A stretch of 64,000 nt of DNA from the NCBI RefSeq assembly GCF_015552075.1, contig NZ_JADNDZ010000121.1:49778-113777 (forward strand). The letters run 5' to 3'. The position numbers and the translations under genes are program-made. The DNA is from Collinsella aerofaciens (GTDB taxonomy: Bacteria; Actinomycetota; Coriobacteriia; Coriobacteriales; Coriobacteriaceae). Positions 44,713-55,316 of this stretch are shown here, piece by piece (the first letter of the stretch is position 1; every line of letters starts with the position of its first letter). The notes beneath the pieces are model-generated. The model did not search any database and was not told the origin of the DNA. It was given only the letters and a program-made list of their open reading frames with translations.

Positions 44713-44732
44713 ATTTTATACGCCCAAAACCT

Positions 44733-44770
44733 TGAGCTCTCGCCTCCCCTATTTGGGAGGCATGAGCTCA
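44733..44770 (-). terminator. Hairpin between rplW and rplB
   Basis: TGAGCTC (44733-44739) and GAGCTCA (44764-44770) enclose a second CCTCCC/GGGAGG stem. On the minus strand AGGTTTT follows. It could attenuate read-through from rplC-rplD-rplW into rplB. Confidence 0.55.
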
Positions 44771-44787
44771 CTCAACAGCAGCGAGTC

Positions 44788-45075
44788 TTAGGCCTGGTTG
44801 CCAAAGACCTCGATGGTGTCGCCCTCGGCCAGCGTGACGATGGCCTTCTTCCAAGAACGGGTCTTGCCGGCGACATAGCGCACGCGCTTGGTCTTGGGCT
44901 TGACCGTCAGGGTGTTCACGCGAACGACCTTGACGCCGAAGATCTCCTCGACAGCGTCCTTGATCTGATACTTGTTAGCATCCTTGGCGACCTCGAACGT
45001 GTACTTGTTCAGCTCCATGCCGGAGAAGGAACGCTCGGACACGATCGGACGGATGATGATCTCGTGGGCGGTCAT
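44788..45075 (-). CDS. rplW: 50S ribosomal protein L23
   Basis: The 95-residue protein begins MTAHEIIIRPIVSERSFSGM and has the YTFEVAKDANKYQIKDAVEEIF segment. The start directly follows the rplD stop codon. Confidence 0.96.
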   Translation of the reverse strand: MTAHEIIIRPIVSERSFSGMELNKYTFEVAKDANKYQIKDAVEEIFGVKVVRVNTLTVKPKTKRVRYVAGKTRSWKKAIVTLAEGDTIEVFGNQA

Positions 45076-45702
45076 TTATGCAAGCACCTCCCCGAAGTGA
45101 GCGGCGATGTCGGCGGGCATCAGCACAGCGTTGTTGTTGACGAGATCGTAGGTGTTGGCCTCGTCAGCGGTGATGATGAACGTCTTGGGAATGTTGCGGA
45201 ACGACAGGTAGGCGTTGACGTCCTCATCGCGAACGATGATGGTCAGACGCTTGCCCTCAAGACCGAGAGCCTTGAGCATGGCGACGGCAGCCTTGGTGGA
45301 AGGCTTCTCGAAGCCGTAGTCGTCGACGAGCACGAGCTCGCCATCGGCCAGCTTGGCGGACAGCGCGGAGCGCATAGCCAGCTTGACCTCCTTGTTGTTC
45401 ATACGCTTAGCGTAGGAACGGGGCTTGGGGGCGAAGACAACGCCACCGTGACGCCACTGGGCAGCACGGATGGAACCCTGGCGGGCACGGCCGGTGCCCT
45501 TCTGACGCCAAGGCTTCTTGCCGCCACCGGAAACCTCAGAGCGACCCTTAGCAGACTGGGTGCCCTGACGCCAAGAGGCCATCTGGCACTTGACGATGTG
45601 GTGCATAACGTGGATGTTCGGCTCGATGCCGTACACCTCAGCGGCGAGCTCGGCCTCGGCGACCTTCTTGCCCTCGCTGTTCTTTACTTCAAACTTTGCC
45701 AT
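45076..45702 (-). CDS. rplD: 50S ribosomal protein L4
   Basis: The 208-residue protein contains the tunnel-loop segment WRQKGTGRARQGSIRAAQWRHGG and the LEGKRLTIIVRDEDV region. In some bacteria L4 represses the S10 leader; the leader here was not identified. Confidence 0.97.
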   Translation of the reverse strand: MAKFEVKNSEGKKVAEAELAAEVYGIEPNIHVMHHIVKCQMASWRQGTQSAKGRSEVSGGGKKPWRQKGTGRARQGSIRAAQWRHGGVVFAPKPRSYAKRMNNKEVKLAMRSALSAKLADGELVLVDDYGFEKPSTKAAVAMLKALGLEGKRLTIIVRDEDVNAYLSFRNIPKTFIITADEANTYDLVNNNAVLMPADIAAHFGEVLA

Positions 45703-45748
45703 TTAAGTGTTCTCCTTGGTATGACGCTGGGCTAAATGGGCTGGGCCC

Positions 45749-46369
45749 TTAGGCCATACGGATGGCGACGAGACCATTCTTGGCACCCGGGACAGCGCCC
45801 TTGACCAAGATGAGGTTCTGCTCGGCATCGATGCGGACAACGGAAAGGTTCTTGACGGTAACGCGCTCGTTACCCATGTGACCGGCCATCTTGACGCCCT
45901 TGAGGACGCGCGCAGGATAGGCGCACTGACCGATAGAACCGGGATGACGCTGGAAGTGAGAACCATGCGTCATAGGACCGCGGCGCTGACCCCAGCGCTT
46001 GATGCGACCCTGGAAGCCCTTACCCTTGGAGGTACCGATGACGTCGACCTTCTCGACATCAGCGAAATCAGCGACGGTAACGACCTCGCCGACCTTGTGC
46101 TCCTCGCCGTTCTCGACGCGGACCTCACGAAGGAAACGGACAGGCTCGACGCCAGCCTTAGCGAAGTGACCAGCCATGGGCTTGTTCACGTTCTTGGCCT
46201 TGATGTCGCCGAAACCGATCTGGACGGCGTCATAGCCGTCGGTTGCCTGAGTTTTAACCTGCGAGACAGCGCAGGGGCCAGCCTGGATGACCGTGACGGG
46301 AACGACGTTATCGTCCTCGTCCCAAACCTGGGTCATGCCAATCTTGCGGCCGAGAATCATGCTGATCAA
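45749..46369 (-). CDS. rplC: 50S ribosomal protein L3, first gene of the S10 half
   Basis: The 206-residue protein contains [20 protein letters not shown] and the [22 protein letters not shown] segment. The start is either TTG at 46369 ([11 protein letters not shown], which matches family length) or an ATG three codons later; I prefer TTG because rpsL and rpsJ also use TTG. It heads the unit, since rpsJ is 14 kb upstream with the str operon. Confidence 0.95.
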   Translation of the reverse strand: MISMILGRKIGMTQVWDEDDNVVPVTVIQAGPCAVSQVKTQATDGYDAVQIGFGDIKAKNVNKPMAGHFAKAGVEPVRFLREVRVENGEEHKVGEVVTVADFADVEKVDVIGTSKGKGFQGRIKRWGQRRGPMTHGSHFQRHPGSIGQCAYPARVLKGVKMAGHMGNERVTVKNLSVVRIDAEQNLILVKGAVPGAKNGLVAIRMA

Positions 46370-46553
46370 GATATGATCCCAACTCTCGCGTGGTCTTGGG
46401 ACAATGCGTACGCCACCGAGCGTACGCCCCTAGAGGACCACTACTTACACGACGTGCTCCCCAGCCTTGTATTTCGCCCGGACTACCTGACAACCCTATT
46501 AAGCAGGCATTTTGTCCAGCCAGAATACTCCCCTGGTTACACACAGCTGTTTA

Positions 46554-46577
46554 GTATACACGGCTGCGGGCGTATCC
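46554..46577 (-). promoter_or_regulatory. Shared 24-base motif upstream of rplC
   Basis: The motif is almost the same as that at 44689-44712 and shares 16 of 19 bases with 63840-63858. On the minus strand GGATACGCCCG…CCGTGTATACT includes a TATACT box about 190 bases before rplC. Confidence 0.6.
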
Positions 46578-46628
46578 ATCGAGATTCATATTTCACTCAC
46601 ATTGTTTACGCAGGTAAAGTGCGTGGTA

Positions 46629-46793
46629 CGTTCCCAGTGTGCGGCGGAGGGGGCGGGCCTGAGACATATTAAGGTTGCTGCTCTACAGTCCTGCTCACGA
46701 CGGAGAGCACATTAAGTGCTCTCCTGTTCGTGCGGAACTCGCGACAACCTTAATATGTCTCAGGCCCGCCCCCTCCGCCGCACACTGGGAACG
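46629..46793. repeat. 165-base palindrome with perfect 49-base arms
   Basis: Arms 46629-46677 and 46745-46793 are perfect complements. The 67-base centre contains a nested GAGAGCAC-ATTAA-GTGCTCTC hairpin. The element lies between the histidine-phosphatase gene (ends 46829) and rplC. Its inner 55 bases (46669-46723) match 63946-64000. It may be a MITE-like element or a structured 3' region. Confidence 0.9.
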
Positions 46794-46828
46794 CCACGTT
46801 GATGTCTGCTAAACCTTGCTCGCTCAGG

Positions 46829-47455
46829 CTAATAACTTTGTTGGGGGTCCACTATTTGCTGGAGGGTGAACTTGCATTGGGACGGTTCGCCTTCTGCTTG
46901 TAGCTTTACCTCATCGAAATCGAAGATCATGATGGCGCAGTTGGGGAGTTTTGCTGGGAGCTCGAAGCCCTCTGGGGCTGCAGCCTTGATGAATTGGCGG
47001 CTGGCACTGCCGTGGCTTACTGCTAGAAGGGTTTCGATACCATCGGCGCCCATGATATTGGTGAGGGTGTCTACCATGCGCTCTTGCAGCGCCTGGCTTC
47101 CTTCTCCTCCGAATGGGATTAAGTCCTCGCCTGGATCCCAGACGTCGGTGGGCAGCGCGTCGTGCGGGCCCTCTTCAAAGGTGCCGTAGCAGCGCTCGAT
47201 AATGCCTTCGCAAGGCTCAACGTCAGCGTCCGGGCCGAGGAGTTCGCATGCGACGAGACTTGCCGTGTCCATGGCTCGGCCTAAGGGTGATGAGACCACT
47301 TTGTCGGGGGTGACGCCGTGGGCCTTGAGCCATGCGGCTGCTGTCTGTGCCTGCTGACGACCCAAATCGGTGAGCGGAGAATCGCAGCGACCCTGGACGA
47401 GCTTTTTGACGTTGAATTCCGTCTGGCCATGACGAAGTAGATATAGACGCTTCAT
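46829..47455 (-). CDS. Histidine phosphatase (phosphoglycerate-mutase-like)
   Basis: The 208-residue protein opens with LYLLRHGQTEFN, the catalytic His motif, and has the late SHG histidine in LLAVSHGSASRQF. The substrate is not predictable; family members act on phosphoglycerate, sugar phosphates or nucleotides. AGGGGAG precedes the ATG. It follows the CDF transporter by 39 bases in the same direction. Confidence 0.85.
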   Translation of the reverse strand: MKRLYLLRHGQTEFNVKKLVQGRCDSPLTDLGRQQAQTAAAWLKAHGVTPDKVVSSPLGRAMDTASLVACELLGPDADVEPCEGIIERCYGTFEEGPHDALPTDVWDPGEDLIPFGGEGSQALQERMVDTLTNIMGADGIETLLAVSHGSASRQFIKAAAPEGFELPAKLPNCAIMIFDFDEVKLQAEGEPSQCKFTLQQIVDPQQSY

Positions 47456-47494
47456 GCTCTCCCCTTCTGTATAACTAGCTTTACCAGCGCAGCC

Positions 47495-48649
47495 CTACTC
47501 GTGGGTATGGCCTACGTAGTCTTCGTCGATCGTGATCTTGGCAATCGACTTGGGATATTCGGATTCGACCCGTTGTGCCAGCGCGTGCTTTAGGTCCTCG
47601 GCGTTCATCGCCAAATCCGAGGGTCGCACGCAGTCAAAGATCACGTTGGTGTGCGTAGGGCCCGGCACACAGCGCAGGTCGTGAATCGAAAGACGACTAT
47701 CGATCTCCTGGGCCATGGCGTTAATGCGTAAACGCATGCTCGCCACCTTGGGGTCGTCGGTCACGATGGGGTCGTAATGGAGCGTGACAATCATGCCGTC
47801 TTCGTTCCTGAACGCCTGCTCGATGTTATCGAGCGTGTCGTGACTTTCCAGCGGGCTGGCCTCGGCTGCCATCTCGGCGTGAGCGCTTGCGAACTTCCTG
47901 CCTGGGCCGTAGTCGTGAACCATTAGGTCATGGACGCCCAAAACGCCGGGATAGCTCATGATCTTGTCTCGAATGTGCTTGACCAGCTTAGGATCGGGCG
48001 TCTGGCCCAAAAGCGGGCTCACCGTATCTTGGATAAGCTCAAAGCCGCTCCAGCCAATATAGGCGCCAACGGCAAGGCCGACCCAAGCGTCAAGGTTGAT
48101 GCCCGTCACCTGCGAAACAATTGCGCACGCCAGCACGGCGCCCGTGGCAAGGACATCGTTCTTGGAATCTTGCGCGGTCGCATGCAGCGTCTCGGACTCA
48201 ATGCGATCGCCGAGCTTTTGGTTGAGGGCCGCCATCCAGAGTTTTACGACCATCGAAAGCACTAGAACTGCCACCAGGGCAAGCGAGAACTCGACAGGTT
48301 CGGGGTGGATGACGCGCTCAACCGAGGACTTCACCAGCTCAACGCCAATCAGCAGCACGAGCGCCGCCACGACCAATCCCGAGAGATACTCGTAGCGACC
48401 GTGGCCGTAAGGATGCTCGGGGTCGGCCGGCTTGCTCGCCAGCTTAAAGCCCAGCACGCTCACGATATTCGAGCTGGCATCGGACAGGTTGTTCATGGCA
48501 TCCGCCACAATCGAAACCGATCCCGACAGCACGCCAATTACGCCCTTCGCAGCGCATAGTGCCACATTGGCGAGAATACACACCACGCCCGTCAACGTGC
48601 CCACGCGCGCACGGTCGCCCTGCGCACGCTTAACAATCCACTCGACCAT
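47495..48649 (-). CDS. Cation diffusion facilitator (CDF) metal transporter
   Basis: CDF proteins export zinc, manganese or iron using protons. The 384-residue protein has about six membrane helices and the metal motif DAMNNLSDASSNIV on helix 2. A second D-containing motif (TAQDSKNDVLATG) on helix 5 and a C-terminal cytoplasmic metal-binding domain follow. The ribosome site is weak. The exact metal is unknown. Confidence 0.9.
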   Translation of the reverse strand: MVEWIVKRAQGDRARVGTLTGVVCILANVALCAAKGVIGVLSGSVSIVADAMNNLSDASSNIVSVLGFKLASKPADPEHPYGHGRYEYLSGLVVAALVLLIGVELVKSSVERVIHPEPVEFSLALVAVLVLSMVVKLWMAALNQKLGDRIESETLHATAQDSKNDVLATGAVLACAIVSQVTGINLDAWVGLAVGAYIGWSGFELIQDTVSPLLGQTPDPKLVKHIRDKIMSYPGVLGVHDLMVHDYGPGRKFASAHAEMAAEASPLESHDTLDNIEQAFRNEDGMIVTLHYDPIVTDDPKVASMRLRINAMAQEIDSRLSIHDLRCVPGPTHTNVIFDCVRPSDLAMNAEDLKHALAQRVESEYPKSIAKITIDEDYVGHTHE

Positions 48650-48732
48650 CTACATCCGCCCCCACGGTACTACCTATATATCTATTGCTCAAACGGATTG
48701 TAGTGTAGCCACTTTGTCCCCCAGATACAAAA

Positions 48733-48762
48733 AAGGCCGCAACCCACACGGGCCACGGCCTT
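48733..48762 (-). terminator. Terminator between PTS EIIC and CDF genes
   Basis: AAGGCCG (48733-48739) pairs with CGGCCTT (48756-48762). On the minus strand a TTTTTTG run follows. It separates the EIIC/fab unit from the CDF unit. Confidence 0.85.
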
Positions 48763-48800
48763 GGAATATGGCAAAGGAATCGTCCTTGTGTCGCACAGGT

Positions 48801-50015
48801 TTACGCGCTTACTTCGGCCACGCTCTTCGAGGTTTCGGGTGAATCGGCTCCGTCCCCCGTCGTCTGTCCCTTCGCCGGCACCACGCCAAAGCAGTAGCTC
48901 AGCGCCGCAGACACCGCAAATGCCACACCGCCGGCAGCGCAGCACCACAGCAGGTTCGAGATGCCGCCCGTAGCAAAGCCAATGACCATAAGGACATTCG
49001 TCATGCCGATGGTATAGGCCGTAACGTGGCCCACGGCCGCAACAAGGCCTCCGACGGCGCCGCCAATGGCCATGCACGTCAGGCACCTGCCATATTTAAA
49101 GCCGCAACCGTACAGCGCCGGCTCGCTTACGCCGCCAAGAACACCCGAGATTGAATAGCCCAGCATGAGCGCCTTCTCGTCCTTATCCGCAACGCGAAGC
49201 GACGCGCCAAAGGGCATGCCCCAAACGGCGAACGTTGCCATCGTCGCGGCGATCAGGATGCACGAATCCGTTCCCACACTCATAAACTGCGCATAGGCGA
49301 GCGATAGGACAACGTTGCTGACGCCGGCGATCTTTAGGAACTCCCAGCCCGCAGCAAGCCCCATGAGCGTGAGCAGCGACACGATGCCACCGGAATTGCC
49401 AAGCATAAACATAAGCTGGCCCAACAGCATGCCCAGATAGCTGCCCGCCGGCGCCGTAATACACAGCGAAACCGGAACCATGACAAGCATGGTCGCAAAC
49501 GGAACGAACGAAAACGCCACGGCCTTAGGGATAACGCGCTTAAAGAAACACTCCACTCGCCATAGCACGGGCACCGAGATGAGAACCGGAATAACAGTCG
49601 TCGTGTAATCGTTGACCGGCGCAGGAAGCAGACCATACACGGAAGTCATCGATGCCCCCGTCGTCGATGCGGCATCGACAAGCTTGAGTAAATCGGGGGC
49701 AATCAATACGCCGCCCAGCATCATGCCCAGCTGCTCCGAGCAACCGAGCTGGCGGGCGGCCGCCCAACCAAGATAAATGGGCAAAAAGTAGTAGCCGGCG
49801 TTATAGAGCCAACTGTAGAACAGGCGATAGATATCGGAATCGGCAGACCACAGGCCCAGCATGCCTTCGCCCATAATGACAGCGACGGTGCGGAACAACG
49901 CCGCGCAGACAATAAACGGCAGCGCCGACATCATGCTTTTGGACAGATAGTCCACCACGGCCATGGCGTTTGATGAAACCGACGTTGTAAACGAGGTGTT
50001 AGAAACTTGTAGCAT
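48801..50015 (-). CDS. PTS EIIC permease domain, standing alone
   Basis: The 404-residue protein matches glucose/sucrose/N-acetylglucosamine-type EIIC permeases, with about ten membrane helices (LPFIVCAALFRTVAVIMG first, then YYFLPIYLGWAAARQ). It also has the GVSEPALYGCGFKY segment near the end. No EIIA or EIIB domain, and none nearby, is seen. The ATG at 50015 follows GAAAGG; the frame is open upstream to accDA but without a start signal. It ends the fatty acid transcription direction, 40 bases after accDA. A lone EIIC could be a pairless carrier or use a distant EIIB. Confidence 0.82.
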   Translation of the reverse strand: MLQVSNTSFTTSVSSNAMAVVDYLSKSMMSALPFIVCAALFRTVAVIMGEGMLGLWSADSDIYRLFYSWLYNAGYYFLPIYLGWAAARQLGCSEQLGMMLGGVLIAPDLLKLVDAASTTGASMTSVYGLLPAPVNDYTTTVIPVLISVPVLWRVECFFKRVIPKAVAFSFVPFATMLVMVPVSLCITAPAGSYLGMLLGQLMFMLGNSGGIVSLLTLMGLAAGWEFLKIAGVSNVVLSLAYAQFMSVGTDSCILIAATMATFAVWGMPFGASLRVADKDEKALMLGYSISGVLGGVSEPALYGCGFKYGRCLTCMAIGGAVGGLVAAVGHVTAYTIGMTNVLMVIGFATGGISNLLWCCAAGGVAFAVSAALSYCFGVVPAKGQTTGDGADSPETSKSVAEVSA

Positions 50016-50055
50016 GGAACGCCTTTCCCAATATGACATGCGGGCTGTCCCTTTG

Positions 50056-51766
50056 TCACATCGTGCGGTATCGACCGATTGCGCGGTACTTTTCGTAGCG
50101 GAGGTTTGTGAGGGTCGCGTCGTCGAGCTGCCCAAGCGTATCGAAGGCATCAAATGCCGAGGACATGACGGCACCGGCGATCTCCTCATGCGACAGGCCC
50201 TTATCGTCAACAATGCCGTCGATGATGCCGAGCGCCAGCAGATCGGGGGCCGTGAGCTTAAGCGCCTCGGCGGCCTCATCCGCACGCTCGGTATCCTTCC
50301 ACAGGATCGACGCACAGGCCTCGGGGCTCACGACTGAATAGGCCGAGCTCGAGAGCATCAGGATGCGGTCGGCCACGGACAGCGCCAGCGCGCCACCAGA
50401 GCCGCCCTCGCCTGTCACCACCGAGACAATCGGTGTCTTAAGGCCGCTCATCTCCATGAGATTCTGAGCAATCGCCTCGCCCTGGCCGCGCTCCTCGGCA
50501 CCGATGCCGCAAAACGCGCCCGAAGTATCGACCAGGCACAGAACCGGTCGACCAAACTTTTCGGCCTGGCGCATAAGGCGACGCGCTTTGCGGTAGCCCT
50601 CGGGATGTGCCATGCCAAAGTTGCGACGCATGCGCTCTTTGGTCGTGGTGCCGCGCTCGATGGCGATGACCGTTACGGGGCGCCCGTCTTTCCAGCCAAT
50701 GCCAGCCACCACAGCGGCGTCGTCGCCAAAGTAGCGGTCGCCGTGCAGCTCCACAAATCCATCCAGGCTCAGCGAGATCATCTCGCCTGCCGTGGCGCGA
50801 TCTGCCGAGCGGGTCTGTTTGACAATCTCGAGCGCGGTTTTTGGTGCGGCCGAGCGCTTGAACAAGTGTCCCAACTTTTTGCCGCGGCGACCCGTATGCA
50901 CGATCTCATGCGGTGCCCCCAGGCCGGGCGCGTGCCCTTCGTGCAGCGCCAGCAGCTCGCCTACCGTGAGCGCAATCTCGCCACGCGGAACAACGGCATC
51001 GCAAAAGCCGTGCTCCAGCAAAAACTCGGAGCGCTGGAATCCCTTGGGCAGGCGCTTGTGCATGTTCTGCTCGATCACGCGCGGGCCGGCAAATGCCGTC
51101 AGGGCATCGGGCTCGGCCAGGATAATATCGCCCTCCATGGCAAAGCTCGCGGTTACGCCTCCGGTCGTGGGGTCGGTGAGCACCGTGATATACAGGCCGC
51201 CCGCCTCGCTGTGGCGCCTAACCGCCGCAGAAATCTTGGCCATCTGCATAAGCGATGTCACGCCCTCTTGCATGCGCGCACCGCCCGAAACGGTAAAGCC
51301 GACAACTGGCAATCCAAGCTCGGTCGCTCGCTCAAATGTGCGACAGATCTTCTCGCCCACCACGGAACCCATCGAGCCCATCATAAAGTTGGCGTCCATA
51401 AAGAAGAGCGCGGTATCGCAACCGCAGATTTTGCCCCTGCCGCACACAACGGCATCGTGCTCGCCCGAACGCTCGCTCACGCTCTTGAGCTTGTCGGCAT
51501 AGCCGGGAAACGAGAGGAAGTCCTCCGGCGCCAGACTGGCATCCCATTCCTCAAACGTGCCCTCGTCAATCGTCATGCGCATGCGGTCGCGCCCGCTCAC
51601 GCGAAAGTGTTTGCCGCAACGAGGGCAGACCTCGAGGTTGTCGTGCAGGCGCGCCTCATCGATCACGCGGCGGCACTCCGGGCACTTGATAAACACGTGG
51701 CGCGCGGGAAACTCGGCGCACGACTCGGTCATCGGTCCCTCGAGGACGTTGACCGTCTTCGCTTTT

Positions 51767-51780
<14 letters not shown>
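50056..51780 (-). CDS. accDA: Acetyl-CoA carboxylase carboxyltransferase, fused beta and alpha subunits
   Basis: Carboxyltransferase makes malonyl-CoA from carboxybiotin and acetyl-CoA. The 574-residue protein has an AccD half (about 1-285) with a four-cysteine zinc finger (CPECRRVID…CPRCGKHF). An AccA half (about 300-574) contains the GGSGGALALSVADRI oxyanion loop. The two halves are separate genes in most bacteria; the fusion is known in some actinobacteria. The start overlaps the accC stop by 14 bases. Confidence 0.94.
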
Positions 51781-53110
<1,330 letters not shown>

Positions 53111-53120
53111 GAAGCCTTCC

Positions 53121-53543
53121 TTAACTTTCGTGCATGAGTGCAAAAGACATATCGGCGCGGCAGCAAACCTCACCGTTGACGCTCGCAGTACCCGTCGCAA
53201 AGCGGAACGGCCCGCGCGCACGCGTGATGGAGCACACCAGATCAACCGTGTCGCCCGGGCGCACCGGACGCTTAAAGCGCACCTTGTCCAGACTCGTGTA
53301 GAACGGCGTCGCGCCGCGCGCCTCCTCATCGCCCATCAGCAGCACGCAACAGTTTTGGGCGAGCATCTCGCACTGAATCACGCCGGGGACCACCGGGTTT
53401 CCCGGAAAATGCCCCTGCAAAAAGTACTCGTCGCCCGTGATCGTGATCTTGCCGTGGGCCTCGTCGCCCACCAGCTCGGCCTCGTCGAGCAAAAGCATCG
53501 GTTCGCGATGCGGCAACAGTTCCTTAAGCTCTTCTTTGTTCAT
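53121..53543 (-). CDS. fabZ: 3-hydroxyacyl-ACP dehydratase FabZ
   Basis: The 140-residue hot-dog-fold protein has the catalytic histidine in GHFPGNPVVPGV and the following glutamate in QCEMLAQ. The ATG at 53543 or a GTG three codons earlier could be the start; the ATG has AGGTGAT upstream. It sits between accB and accC. Confidence 0.93.
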   Translation of the reverse strand: MNKEELKELLPHREPMLLLDEAELVGDEAHGKITITGDEYFLQGHFPGNPVVPGVIQCEMLAQNCCVLLMGDEEARGATPFYTSLDKVRFKRPVRPGDTVDLVCSITRARGPFRFATGTASVNGEVCCRADMSFALMHES

Positions 53544-53552
53544 GGATATCAC

Positions 53553-54026
53553 CTATCCGATCCTCATGAGGCAGCTGCCAAACTCCACGAGGTCGCCGTC
53601 GGCCACGCAGATCTCGAGCACCTCGCCGTCTGCCTCTGCCGTTACCTCGTTGAGAACCTTCATGGCCTCGATGATGCAGAGCGTCTCGCCGGCCTTGACC
53701 TTAGAGCCCACGTGCACAAACGGCTCGTCGCCCGGCGCCGGGGCAGCATAGAAAACGCCGACCATGGGAGCGGTCACCTCGGTGCCCTTGGGCTCTGGTG
53801 CGGCGGCAGGTGTCTGCGCGGCGGGCTCCGGTGCGGCAGGCGCGACTGTGGGAGCTGCAACTGGAGCGGCCATAGCGCTCGGCATGGGCATGGGCACGGC
53901 AACCGGCTGTGCGGCGCTCGCGCGCTCGAGTTCGACCGCGGTGCCATCGGGCTCCTCAACGCGCACGCGCGTGAGGCCGCGGTCCTCCATCACATCGGCT
54001 ATCTCGGCAAGTCTTTTGGAATCCAT
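53553..54026 (-). CDS. accB: Biotin carboxyl carrier protein
   Basis: The 157-residue protein has a short N-terminal helix, an Ala/Pro-rich linker of about 40 residues (40-80) and the biotinylation motif EAMK at K123. It is modified by the ligase encoded by birA at 59.4 kb. Confidence 0.95.
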   Translation of the reverse strand: MDSKRLAEIADVMEDRGLTRVRVEEPDGTAVELERASAAQPVAVPMPMPSAMAAPVAAPTVAPAAPEPAAQTPAAAPEPKGTEVTAPMVGVFYAAPAPGDEPFVHVGSKVKAGETLCIIEAMKVLNEVTAEADGEVLEICVADGDLVEFGSCLMRIG

Positions 54027-54029
54027 GCT

Positions 54030-55277
54030 CTAGCTCCTCGTATATCTACGCAGCGCGATGGCGGCGTTGTGCCCGCCAAAGCCTAGGTTGGTCGAAAGCG
54101 CCCAGGTAAGGTCGGCGCGAACTGCGCGATTGGGCGTGTAGTCAAGATCGCAGGCGGGATCGGGCGTGCGGTAGTTAATGGTCGGCGGCACCACGCCCTG
54201 CTCGAGCGCCATGGCGCAGGCCATGACCTCGATGGCGCCCGTGGCACCGATCATGTGGCCGGTCATCGACTTAGTCGACGAGACGTGCGCGGCGCGCGCC
54301 GCGTCCTCGCCGAGCGCACGCTTAATGCCCGCCGTCTCGGACGAATCGTTGAGCTTGGTCGATGTGCCGTGGGCATTGATGTAGAGACCCTCGGAAGGCT
54401 TGACGTCGCCCTCGGTCACCGCCAGCGATATCGCGCGGGCAATGCCGGCAGCCTCGGGATCAGGACTCGTGATGTGATAGGCATCATCGGTGTTGCCGTA
54501 GCCCACGACCTCGGCATAAATGTGCGCACCGCGCGCCTGCGCATGTTCCATGCTCTCGAGCACGAGCACGCAGGCGCCCTCGCCCATCACAAAGCCGTCG
54601 CGGTCTGCATCGAACGGACGGCAGGCCGTCGCGGGATCGGGGTTGGTGGTCAATGCGCGGCAGGACGTAAAGCCCGCAACGGCATCGGGGATAATGGCCG
54701 CCTCGGCGCCGCCCGCGAGGATCGCGTCGGCATAGCCGTGCTTGATGGCGCGGAACGCCTCGCCCACCGCATGGGCCGAGGTTGCGCACGCGGTCACCAC
54801 GGGCAGGGTCGGGCCCTTTGCCTTGTGGCGGATTGCGATATTGCCCGATGCCATGTTGGGGATCATCATCGCGATCATATAGGGCGATGCGCGGCGGGGC
54901 CCACGTTCGGCAATCGTATGGACGTTGTCGACGAGCGTCGTCATGCCGCCCACGCCCGAGCCCACGTAGACGCCCAGGCGCTCGCGATCGATGGCGCCTT
55001 CGACATCAAAGCCTGCATCGTGCATGGCTTCGTCCGAAGCCGCCATCGCAAACTGAACGCAGGGGTCGAGATGCTTGGCGTCACGCTTGCCAAAGTACTC
55101 GTTGCCGTCAAAGCCCTTGACCTCGGCTGCCACCTTGACGGCAAACGCATCGGTATCGAAGTGCGTGATCGGGCCGATGCCGCACGTGCCGGCGCACATG
55201 GCCGCCCAGGTGGCAAGCGCGGTGTTGCCGAGCGGCGACACGGCACCGATACCGGTGATTGCAACTCTCTGTTCCAT
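54030..55277 (-). CDS. fabF: 3-oxoacyl-ACP synthase II
   Basis: The 415-residue condensing enzyme has the active-site cysteine C164 in VTACATSAHA and the two histidines in NAHGTSTK and SMTGHMIGATGA. I chose the second ATG (55277), 6 bases after GAGGAG. It follows fabG in the operon. Confidence 0.95.
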   Translation of the reverse strand: MEQRVAITGIGAVSPLGNTALATWAAMCAGTCGIGPITHFDTDAFAVKVAAEVKGFDGNEYFGKRDAKHLDPCVQFAMAASDEAMHDAGFDVEGAIDRERLGVYVGSGVGGMTTLVDNVHTIAERGPRRASPYMIAMMIPNMASGNIAIRHKAKGPTLPVVTACATSAHAVGEAFRAIKHGYADAILAGGAEAAIIPDAVAGFTSCRALTTNPDPATACRPFDADRDGFVMGEGACVLVLESMEHAQARGAHIYAEVVGYGNTDDAYHITSPDPEAAGIARAISLAVTEGDVKPSEGLYINAHGTSTKLNDSSETAGIKRALGEDAARAAHVSSTKSMTGHMIGATGAIEVMACAMALEQGVVPPTINYRTPDPACDLDYTPNRAVRADLTWALSTNLGFGGHNAAIALRRYTRS

Positions 55278-55316
55278 CATGGTCTCCTCATCCAAGCCGT
55301 TCTTCGGCCCTGGTTT

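Larger units (their letters stand above)
46370..46828. other. 459-base gene-free stretch upstream of rplC
   Basis: It holds the shared motif with a -10-like box (46554-46577), the 165-base palindrome (46629-46793) and no gene. A TATACT on the minus strand at 46553-46558 is the best promoter candidate for rplC; the -35 is poor. Confidence 0.5.
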
